From Clostridia bacterium (lineage in GTDB: Bacteria > Bacillota > Clostridia > Oscillospirales > Acutalibacteraceae): a stretch of 11,629 bases of DNA. A model generated the notes under the pieces. The model ran no database searches. It was not told where the DNA came from and saw nothing but the letters and a program-made list of their open reading frames with translations. The stretch is from contig CAAEIM010000121.1 in the NCBI GenBank assembly GCA_900755995.1, positions 1 through 11,629 on the forward strand. Direction: 5' to 3'. Positions 1 through 5,835 of the stretch are shown here, in pieces. A program made the position numbers and the translations under genes. Every line of letters starts with the position of its first letter. The stretch's first letter is position 1.

Positions 1-273
1 GAAATCGACCTGAATGACGCTACCCCGTCACACGACCAGACAATCCGTATGCGAAAGTTATTCAACGAGGGCAACCTTACAACAGAAGCAATCCACGCTG
101 TTATGTCTGAGGAAAAGCCGAACCAAAAGGAAAAAATCGTGTTGAGGGGCGATAGAGTAAGACAGCTTATCCCGAAAAACATTCCCGTCAGTCAGACAGA
201 GGATTTTGTCTGCAAAGCATTGGAGTATTACAACAAGTTTTTGCGTAACCGTGCAGAGCGTGACAGCAGATAG
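1..273 (+). CDS. ParB/RepB/Spo0J-type partition protein, C-terminal part (5' end outside window)
   Basis: The frame is open from base 1 and ends at TAG 271-273, giving 90 visible residues. An ATG at 49 lies inside the gene and is not the start. The visible part is the region after the ParB nuclease-like and helix-turn-helix domains. It reads SHDQTIRMRKLFNEG, then LTTEAIHAVMSEEKPNQKEK, then a charged helical tail. As I recall them, ParB-like proteins of Tn1549-type conjugative elements share the pattern (S/T)xxQAxRMKKxxxEGxL...I..(I/M)(L/M)SEEKxNQKE. Such proteins bind DNA and help partition or maintain the element, often beside a ParA ATPase. The catalytic and DNA-binding domains are out of view, so the family call rests on this tail and the context. 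It is probably the last gene of its operon, because 285 non-coding bases follow. Confidence 0.75.
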   Translation, partial: EIDLNDATPSHDQTIRMRKLFNEGNLTTEAIHAVMSEEKPNQKEKIVLRGDRVRQLIPKNIPVSQTEDFVCKALEYYNKFLRNRAERDSR

Positions 274-341
274 CCTGTTTTACAGTTCCCCTTTCTCACA
301 CTCTAACCTCTTAGTTATACTTTTACCTACCGAAAATGATA

Positions 342-395
342 TATACTATCTCACTTGAATATAACTATCTCAAAGTATATGTCTATCTCTAAGGG
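342..395 (+). repeat. Three 18-bp direct repeats (core TATAxCTATCTC)
   Basis: Three head-to-tail units start at 342, 360 and 378, an exact 18-bp period. Each begins TATA or TATG and contains CTATCTC (346-352, 365-371, 383-389). The second and third 12-base cores differ at two positions, and the first lacks one base. The outer parts also form a 7-bp inverted repeat (ATATACT 341-347 and AGTATAT 374-380). Iteron-like arrays of this kind often bind a repressor or partition protein, and this one lies between parB and the adhesin gene. Promoter-like hexamers overlap it: TATACT at 342-347, and TTGAAT at 355-360 with a weak TATGTC 17 bp further on. None is strong enough to call a promoter. Confidence 0.55.
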
Positions 396-508
396 GCAAT
401 CGCACAGTATGAACGGACTGGAGGTGTATGGTAAAATGAAAAATTAACGAAAAATCCGCATTTGTTTTTCGGCAGGTAAATCTTGTCGTAAGAGAAAATC
501 CACAAAGG
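391..508 (+). promoter_or_regulatory. Untranslated leader upstream of the adhesin gene, with a possible leader ORF
   Basis: This stretch would be the 5' leader of the adhesin mRNA if transcription starts within or near the repeats. It contains a 12-codon ORF (ATG 409 to TAA 447, MNGLEVYGKMKN). AAGGGG at 391-396 lies 12 nt before that ATG. A TGGAGG at 419-424 precedes further ATG codons at 428 (MVK then stop) and 436 (MKN then stop). These could be translated leader peptides that affect the hairpin at 509-535, but nothing beyond position and ribosome-site likeness supports that. No longer gene fits between 274 and 558. Confidence 0.25.
448..471 (+). other. Inverted repeat CGAAAAA/TTTTTCG in the leader
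   Basis: CGAAAAA (448-454) and TTTTTCG (465-471) are a perfect 7-bp inverted repeat around a 10-nt loop. It is AU-rich and would be a weak RNA hairpin. It sits just after the possible leader ORF and 37 nt before the terminator-like hairpin, so it could be part of a leader fold or an operator. Chance is also possible in an AT-rich region. Confidence 0.3.
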
Positions 509-535
509 CACATCGTAGCGATACGGTGTGTTTTT
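509..535 (+). terminator. Rho-independent terminator-like hairpin directly before the adhesin ribosome binding site
   Basis: CACATCGTA (509-517), loop GCGA (518-521, a GNRA tetraloop) and TACGGTGTG (522-530) pair over 9 bp with one U-G wobble. TTTTT (531-535) follows, then CAATTTTT. The run AAAGG just upstream can extend the stem by pairing with the U tract. The AGGAGG of the adhesin starts at 546, so there is no room for a promoter after the hairpin. Transcripts initiated upstream must read through it. It is either an attenuator for the adhesin gene or a simple end to the parB transcript. TGTCGTA at 484-490 can pair weakly with 522-528 as a possible competing fold. Confidence 0.6.
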
Positions 536-558
536 CAATTTTTACAGGAGGAAACGCA

Positions 559-3500
559 ATGATAAAGTCAAAATTCAAAAGAGTCACGTCGCTTTTCTTG
601 GCGACCCTTATGTGTGTGACCACTTTTGCAGGCATTGGCTCGACAACAGCATATGCTGCTTCGGGAGAAAAAGCCGATGTTTATATGGTCGATTTCCCTC
701 GTGATGGCGATGCTAATTACGATGGGGTATGGGGACACAGCAATTTGACCTTGAAAAATGGTTGGCATACCGGACGTTCCAATTTTACCAATCTTAAGGC
801 TATTGGCTCATACTCAGGCAATGTTGCTTATTGTATTGAGCCGGGAATTTCGCTCAAGGTCGGTCAGACAATGAATAAGTATGACGAAAATTATTTTAAT
901 AACCTTGCAGCCAATGGGGTTATTTCCGGAGATGAAATCCGTCTTTTCGTTGGTCGTATTTTACAGTATGGCTATCGTGGGACAATCTCGACATCTTGGA
1001 GGTCACAGAATGAAGCGGCAGCAAACAGCATTGCACAGGCTTATGCCACACAGCTTCTTATCTGGGAAACTGTTATCGGAGAGCGTGATGCAAACTTCAA
1101 TCATGTAGCAGCCAGTGGTTGCAGCAATGTGAAAGATGTCATCAATGCAAAGCATCCGCTCCGCAATAAGATTTTCAGTTATTACAACAGTATGGTGCAG
1201 AGTGTACAGAACCATGCGACCATACCGAGCTTTTGTAATAAATCATCCGGTTCGGCAAAGACAATAGAACTTGAGTGGAACGGAAGTAAGTACACAACTA
1301 CTCTGACAGACTCCAATAATGTGCTGTCCAAATATAATTTCAAGGCAAGTATCAGTGGAGTAAGTTTTTCAGTGAATGGTAACAAACTTACTGTTTCTAT
1401 GGATACTGCACCGAGTAAGGAATTTACCATTACCGCAACCAAGAAAAATGCAGTCCGCAGAGGTGTGGTTGTATGGTCAGAGGGCAAACACGGTCAGAAC
1501 TCCAGTGTGCAGGATGTTGTCAGCTATGCTCAGGAAGTAAGCGACAGTATCAACGGTTATGTGAAGATGAAAGTCAGCTATGGTTCTTGTCAGATTGTAA
1601 AGACCAGTGAGGACGGCAAGGTTGACGGTATCAACTTCACGATTACCGGAAACGGTATCAATCAGACAGTTACAACAGCTAATGGCGGTAAGTTCCAAAT
1701 TGATAATCTTATGCCGGGTATCTATACTGTAACCGAGCAGGTATACGATAAGTACGAGCCGCAGGAAACACATAGAGTTACCGTTGTAGCAGGACAGGTT
1801 GCAAAGGTCAATTTCAATAACAAACTGAAGCGTGGCGACCTTCAGGTAGTGAAGTCTTCAGAAGATAACCTTGTTGAAGGTGTGAAGTTCCATCTTTTCG
1901 GTACTTCTCTTTCCGGTGATGCTGTTGACCAGTATGCAGTTACGGATAAAGACGGTGTGGCAACTTTCAAAGATGTGCTTATCAGTGGTTCTGAACCATA
2001 TACTCTTGAGGAAGTGGACACAGCTATCCGTTATGTTGTGCCAAAAAATCAGACTGCACCAGTGAAGTGGAAAGAAGTAACCACAAGAAACTTCAATAAC
2101 ATTTTGAAGAAATTTACTGTAACAGTAACAAAGAGCGACGCTGGGAAAGGCGAAGCACAGGGCAATGCCAAACTTTCGGGAGCAGTTTACGGTATCTATA
2201 AGGGCGAAACGCTTGTAGATAAGTATGTTACTGATGAAAACGGTCAGTTCACTACCAAAGAATATGTTTGTGATACCGACTGGACAATCCGAGAAATTAC
2301 ACCGTCAGAGGGATATTTGCTTGATAAGACTATCCATGAAGTAGGTGCAGACCCGAAACTTTATGAGGTGGAACACAACCTTACTTCCAATGATGTGACC
2401 GAGCAGGTAATCAAAGGTAACGTGGCTATCATTAAACACACTGATGATGGAGAAACAAAGATTGAAACTCCTGAAAAGGGTGCTTCCTTTGAGATTTACC
2501 TGAAATCTGCCGGAAGCTATGACGCAGCCAATAAAGACGAGAGAGATACTATCGTATGCGATGAAAATGGCTTCGGTCAGACAAAAGATATGCCGTATGG
2601 TATTTATACCGTACACCAGACTTCCGGTTGGGAAGGCAGAGAGATGATGGATGATTTTGATGTGTTCATTTCACAGAACGCACAGACCTACCGTTATCTT
2701 ATCAATAACCGTAACTTTGAGAGCTTTGTCAATGTAGTCAAGGTGGACGCAGAAAGCGGAAAGAGTATTCCGTATGCAGGAGCAGGATTTAAGATTTACG
2801 ACCCACAGGGCAATCAGGTCAAAATGACCTTTACTTATCCGACACCGACCACGATTGATGTGTTCTATACCGACGCAAATGGTTCTCTTGTCACACCTGA
2901 GAAACTGGATTACGGCAAGGGATATTCTATCGTAGAGGTACAAGCTCCATACGGATATGTACTTGATGATACTCCGGTATATTTTGATATTACCGAAGAA
3001 AATTCCACAGAGGAAGGCGGCGTAACTGTTGTGAAAGTCAATAAGCCGAATATGGCACAGAAAGGTACTATCACGGTTGAAAAGACCGGAGAAGTATTTA
3101 GCGGGGTCAATGTAAGTGGTTCTGAGGACAGTGATGTTATCTATCAGCCTGTTTATGAAGTGGCAGGACTTGAGGGTGCAGTTTATGAAGTCCGTGCTGC
3201 GGAAGATATTAGTACACCGGACGGTACACTCCGCTATTCAAAGGGCGAAGTGGTAGATACTATCACAACAAGCTCCGATGGATTTGTGAAGAGCAAAGAA
3301 CTTTATCTCGGAAAATACGAGGTCAAGGAAATTACTGCACCTTACGGAATGGTAGTGAGTGGCGAAACACATACGGTTGAGCTTACTTACGCAGGTCAGA
3401 ATATCTCTGTTACCGAAACTTCCACATCGTTCTATAACGAAAGACAGAAAGTGCAGGTAAGCCTTGCAAAAGCCATTGAAAAGGACGAGACATTTGGTAT

Positions 3501-4809
3501 TGGCGACAACGGAGAAATCAAAAACATCAGCTTTGGTCTTTATGCCGCAGAAGATATTGTATCTGCAAGCGGTACAGTTATTCCGGCTGATGGACTGATT
3601 GAGATTGTCAGCGTAAATGAAAATGGAACTGCTGTTATGAAGTCAGACCTTCCGTTTGGCAAATACTATGTCAAAGAGATTGCAACCGATGAGCATTATA
3701 TTCTCTCTGATACGAAGTATCCGGTTGTATTTGAATACGCAGGTCAGGATACCGCAACGGTTGAAATCAAAGTAAATGACGGAAAAGAAATCAAGAATGA
3801 ACTTATCTATGGTTCTGTATCAGGTAAGAAGATTGACGAGAATGGAGAAGCACTTGAGGGTGCTGTTATCGGTATCTTCAAAGCCGAAGAAACAGAATTT
3901 ACAAAGGATACTGCACTTATGACGACTACCTCTGCAAAAGACGGTAGTTTCTCTTTTGCAAAAGTTCCTTATGGCAAATGGATTGTAAGAGAAATCGAGC
4001 AGCCAAAGGGATTTGTTCTTGATGAAAAAGCGTATGAGGTCAATATCAGCAAAGCCGAGCAGGTAGTTGAAATTGAGATTGTCAATGAGTATGTTCACGG
4101 CAATATCAGACTCACGAAGGTGGACGCTGAATATCCGGATAACAAGCTTACGGGTGCAACCTTTGAGGTATATAAGGACACCAATGAGAATGGAAAGATT
4201 GATGATGGCGATGAACTTATCGGAAATCTTGAAGAAACCGAAACCGGAATTTATGAGATGAAAGAGCTGCTTTACGGAAAATATATTGTCCGTGAAACAA
4301 AAGCACCGGAGGGCTTCCTGCTTGATAAGGGAGAATACTCTGTTTTCATTGAGAAAGACGAAACAACTTATTCCGTTGAGAATAAGGCTGGAGTTGGATT
4401 TATCAATGAAGCTATGCGTGGAACACTGAAAATCGTCAAGACATCTTCAGACGGTAAGGTCAAAGGTTTTGCGTTCAGAGTAACCGGAGCAAACGGGTAT
4501 GATATGACATTTGAAACAGATAAGAATGGCGAAATCGTGATTGAGGGACTTCGTATTGGCGAATATACCGTATCAGAAGTGGCAAACAATGCGTCTGCCG
4601 CATATATCACACCTGCCGACCAGAATGTTACTATCAAACTTGATGAAACAGCCGTTGTAAAAATGCACAATGAGTTGAGGGATACTCCGAAAACAGGAGA
4701 TGATACCAATATGAAACTTTGGTATGTCCTTGCCGGACTTTCTGCTGTCGGTATCGCTGTAACTTCTGTTGTTGCACACAAAAAGAAGAAAAAGGAGAGT
4801 AACGAGTAA
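559..4809 (+). CDS. Giant cell-wall-anchored adhesin: thioester domain, ten CnaB/SpaA-like repeats, TPKTG sorting signal
   Basis: The start is ATG 559, with AGGAGG at 546-551 (7-nt gap). A GTG at 526 in the same frame lies inside the upstream hairpin and has no ribosome site. The product is 1416 residues. Residues 1-33 are a signal peptide ending AYA. Residues 34-230 resemble a thioester domain: Cys92 in AYCIEPG and Gln165 in TQLLIWE are the expected partners of an internal thioester, which in this family bonds covalently to target surfaces. Residues 230-342 look beta-rich. Ten CnaB/SpaA-like domains begin near residues 343, 425, 517, 620, 723, 835, 964, 1085, 1180 and 1287. Most have an early Lys (for example QIVK, VEK, IVK) and a late Glu (TVTEQ, IREI, VKEI, VRET) suited to isopeptide bonds. 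Domain 4 has HQ where Glu is expected. Domain 9 contains an EF-hand-like loop, D1207-T-N-E-N-G-K-I-D-D-G-D1218. TPKTG (1376-1380), a hydrophobic segment and KKKKK complete a sortase signal. It is an ICE-type SpaA-related protein; the receptor is unknown. Confidence 0.9.
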   Translation: MIKSKFKRVTSLFLATLMCVTTFAGIGSTTAYAASGEKADVYMVDFPRDGDANYDGVWGHSNLTLKNGWHTGRSNFTNLKAIGSYSGNVAYCIEPGISLKVGQTMNKYDENYFNNLAANGVISGDEIRLFVGRILQYGYRGTISTSWRSQNEAAANSIAQAYATQLLIWETVIGERDANFNHVAASGCSNVKDVINAKHPLRNKIFSYYNSMVQSVQNHATIPSFCNKSSGSAKTIELEWNGSKYTTTLTDSNNVLSKYNFKASISGVSFSVNGNKLTVSMDTAPSKEFTITATKKNAVRRGVVVWSEGKHGQNSSVQDVVSYAQEVSDSINGYVKMKVSYGSCQIVKTSEDGKVDGINFTITGNGINQTVTTANGGKFQIDNLMPGIYTVTEQVYDKYEPQETHRVTVVAGQVAKVNFNNKLKRGDLQVVKSSEDNLVEGVKFHLFGTSLSGDAVDQYAVTDKDGVATFKDVLISGSEPYTLEEVDTAIRYVVPKNQTAPVKWKEVTTRNFNNILKKFTVTVTKSDAGKGEAQGNAKLSGAVYGIYKGETLVDKYVTDENGQFTTKEYVCDTDWTIREITPSEGYLLDKTIHEVGADPKLYEVEHNLTSNDVTEQVIKGNVAIIKHTDDGETKIETPEKGASFEIYLKSAGSYDAANKDERDTIVCDENGFGQTKDMPYGIYTVHQTSGWEGREMMDDFDVFISQNAQTYRYLINNRNFESFVNVVKVDAESGKSIPYAGAGFKIYDPQGNQVKMTFTYPTPTTIDVFYTDANGSLVTPEKLDYGKGYSIVEVQAPYGYVLDDTPVYFDITEENSTEEGGVTVVKVNKPNMAQKGTITVEKTGEVFSGVNVSGSEDSDVIYQPVYEVAGLEGAVYEVRAAEDISTPDGTLRYSKGEVVDTITTSSDGFVKSKELYLGKYEVKEITAPYGMVVSGETHTVELTYAGQNISVTETSTSFYNERQKVQVSLAKAIEKDETFGIGDNGEIKNISFGLYAAEDIVSASGTVIPADGLIEIVSVNENGTAVMKSDLPFGKYYVKEIATDEHYILSDTKYPVVFEYAGQDTATVEIKVNDGKEIKNELIYGSVSGKKIDENGEALEGAVIGIFKAEETEFTKDTALMTTTSAKDGSFSFAKVPYGKWIVREIEQPKGFVLDEKAYEVNISKAEQVVEIEIVNEYVHGNIRLTKVDAEYPDNKLTGATFEVYKDTNENGKIDDGDELIGNLEETETGIYEMKELLYGKYIVRETKAPEGFLLDKGEYSVFIEKDETTYSVENKAGVGFINEAMRGTLKIVKTSSDGKVKGFAFRVTGANGYDMTFETDKNGEIVIEGLRIGEYTVSEVANNASAAYITPADQNVTIKLDETAVVKMHNELRDTPKTGDDTNMKLWYVLAGLSAVGIAVTSVVAHKKKKKESNE

Positions 4810-4898
4810 TGGAAGCAAAGACAATTATCGCTATCGCATTAGTCGCCGTTATTGTCGGCGGCTTTATCTTTCTTCAGGTTAAAAACCGTAAGAAGTAA
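4809..4898 (+). CDS. 29-residue single-pass membrane peptide, translationally coupled to the adhesin
   Basis: ATG 4809-4811 shares its A with the adhesin stop TAA (4807-4809). AAGGAG at 4792-4797 inside the adhesin tail can serve as a ribosome site (11-nt gap), and stop-start coupling is also likely. The product starts MEAKTIIAIALVAVIVGG and ends QVKNRKK. It has a short acidic start, about 17 hydrophobic residues and a basic tail, so it is probably a small inner-membrane protein with its basic end in the cytoplasm. I do not recognise a named family. Its position suggests a role with the adhesin, such as assembly or membrane retention, but that is inference. Stop TAA 4896-4898 is followed by the hairpin at 4923. 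Confidence 0.6.
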   Translation: MEAKTIIAIALVAVIVGGFIFLQVKNRKK

Positions 4899-4922
4899 GT
4901 AACAAGCGAACATTAACCAGTC

Positions 4923-4959
4923 GGGGCAGAGCGTAAAAAACTCTGTCCCTTTAATTTTT
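4923..4959 (+). terminator. Rho-independent terminator-like hairpin abutting the next ribosome binding site
   Basis: GGGGCAGAG (4923-4931) pairs with CTCTGTCCC (4941-4949) over 9 bp with one G-U wobble, around the loop CGTAAAAAA. TTTAATTTTT (4950-4959) follows. The GGAGG (4960-4964) serving ATG 4971 begins on the very next base. Termination here would separate the adhesin cistrons from the small genes and the methylase-helicase, and there is no space for a promoter between hairpin and ribosome site. The arrangement is the same as at 509-551. Confidence 0.75.
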
Positions 4960-4970
4960 GGAGGAACATT

Positions 4971-5267
4971 ATGAAACAACAGAAAACGGTGGAGAGCCGA
5001 GTGCTTGAAATCTTAAAGGAATGCCCGATGTCGAGGTATGATGATATGCTTCTCATTCTGCATTATTACAATCGGTACGGATATATACCTGCCGGAAATC
5101 TTCCGCTTGAGGATATTGTATTTAATTACCGAGCATACGGACTTCCTTGTTTTGAAACCATACGCAGGGCAAGGCAGAGAGTACAGTCCCTTTTTCCTGA
5201 GTATTCACGTAATCCGCAGAAAGAAGAACAGAGCGGCAGTATTTCTATTGTAATCAACATTAGCTAA
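4971..5267 (+). CDS. Small conserved mobile-element protein of unknown function (98 aa)
   Basis: ATG 4971 has GGAGG at 4960-4964 (6-nt gap); stop TAA is 5265-5267. No signal peptide or membrane segment is visible. Residues 7-37 look helical (VESRVLEILKE, then DDMLLILHYYNRYG). Residues 57-78 read GLPCFETIRR then ARQRVQSLFPEY. The layout LxxxPxxRxDDxxLxxxYY...YGLPxFETIxRxRRxVQxxxPEY recalls small uncharacterised proteins of Firmicutes phages and conjugative elements. The basic ETIRRARQRVQ helix could contact nucleic acid, which is inference. The tail from about residue 80 is polar and may be disordered. It opens a closely spaced run of four genes; the next ribosome site overlaps this stop codon. 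Confidence 0.75.
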   Translation: MKQQKTVESRVLEILKECPMSRYDDMLLILHYYNRYGYIPAGNLPLEDIVFNYRAYGLPCFETIRRARQRVQSLFPEYSRNPQKEEQSGSISIVINIS

Positions 5268-5279
5268 GGAGGTATTTTC

Positions 5280-5540
5280 GTGAAAGACAAAGCAACTTTT
5301 CAGAATAAGGTCAAGGTGCTGAATAAACTCTTTGACTCCGGTTGTGATACGGAGAAAAAGTTGCAGCAGCTTGATATGGAAGCAATCCTGAAAATCCCGA
5401 ATATCACGATTCCTGATATGGGTGTGATTATGGAGCTTCAGAAGAATACAAAGTCCGGTAAACTCTTTTCGTATTTGGGCGGCGGTTCTGATGAAGCAAC
5501 AAAAATGAGAGGTAAGGAAAATGAAGCAACAGGAGAATAG
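5280..5540 (+). CDS. Small conserved ICE protein of unknown function (86 aa, GTG start)
   Basis: The start is GTG 5280, chosen because AAGGAGG (5266-5272) lies 7 nt upstream and no in-frame ATG gives the full helical N-terminus. The ribosome site overlaps the previous stop, so the two genes are probably co-translated. The product is soluble, with helical features: FQNKVKVLNKLFDSG (8-22), KLQQLDMEAILKIPN (27-41), and a segment ending ELQKNTKSGKLFSYLGG. A C-terminal charged tail follows. Similar short proteins occur beside the methylase-helicase gene in related conjugative elements as I recall them. I cannot give a reliable family number or function. The last 20 bases overlap the next gene. Confidence 0.75.
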   Translation: MKDKATFQNKVKVLNKLFDSGCDTEKKLQQLDMEAILKIPNITIPDMGVIMELQKNTKSGKLFSYLGGGSDEATKMRGKENEATGE

Positions 5541-5820
5541 AGCAGAGCCGCAGGAAAAGCAAATTCGATTTATAGACAGTCATTACAATTTGAAATTCTA
5601 TATTCCCGATGGAGGGAAAATCAGGATTACTTTTCGTGATGGACACACAGCAGACAGAGTGTGCAAGTATATTGATGACTACCATTTGTACGTCGGAAAT
5701 TGCTGCTATCATATATGCGAGTTTGCTGAAAAAATGGAGCTTAGTGGAAGCAAAGTTGAACCTGTCAATCAATCCGAACCGTCAAAAAACAAGACCAGAA
5801 ACAGAGAAAAACAGCGATAA
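5521..5820 (+). CDS. Small conserved ICE protein, possibly LPD28-like (99 aa)
   Basis: ATG 5521 lies inside the previous gene (20-base overlap, different frame), with AGAGG at 5508-5512 (8-nt gap) and AAGGA closer in. Stop TAA 5818-5820 overlaps the next ribosome site. The core is KQIRFIDSHYNLKFYIPDGG (residues 13-32), then FRDG, CKYIDDYHLYVGNCCYHICEF and AEKME (to about 72). The tail is basic and polar (KTRNREKQR). The pattern RFIDSxYxxxFxIPDG...CxYIDxYHxxxGxxxYHICEFAExME is one I associate with the polyvalent-protein-associated domain LPD28 in Firmicutes conjugative elements. The number is from memory and uncertain. Placement just before the methylase-helicase suggests co-expression. The molecular role is unknown. 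Confidence 0.75.
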   Translation: MKQQENRAEPQEKQIRFIDSHYNLKFYIPDGGKIRITFRDGHTADRVCKYIDDYHLYVGNCCYHICEFAEKMELSGSKVEPVNQSEPSKNKTRNREKQR

Positions 5821-5835
5821 GGAGGTGCAAAAGTA

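Noticed and set aside
526..558. In-frame GTG at 526 as an earlier adhesin start
   Set aside because: It lies within the terminator-like hairpin, has no ribosome site and would place MCFSIFTGGNA before a clean signal peptide. ATG 559 has AGGAGG at 7 nt.
1585..4680. Tandem DNA repeats within the adhesin gene
   Set aside because: The ten CnaB-like domains are similar as protein but diverged in nucleotide sequence, so they are domain repeats rather than recent DNA duplications.
4368..4781. Minus-strand ORF of 137 codons inside the adhesin gene
   Set aside because: It is antisense to well-supported CnaB coding sequence, shows no domain and is explained by codon bias on the + strand.
4971..5541. 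Shared MKQQ start of two small proteins (4971 and 5521) as a sign of gene duplication
   Set aside because: Similarity stops after four residues and the rest of the proteins are unrelated, so chance is likely.
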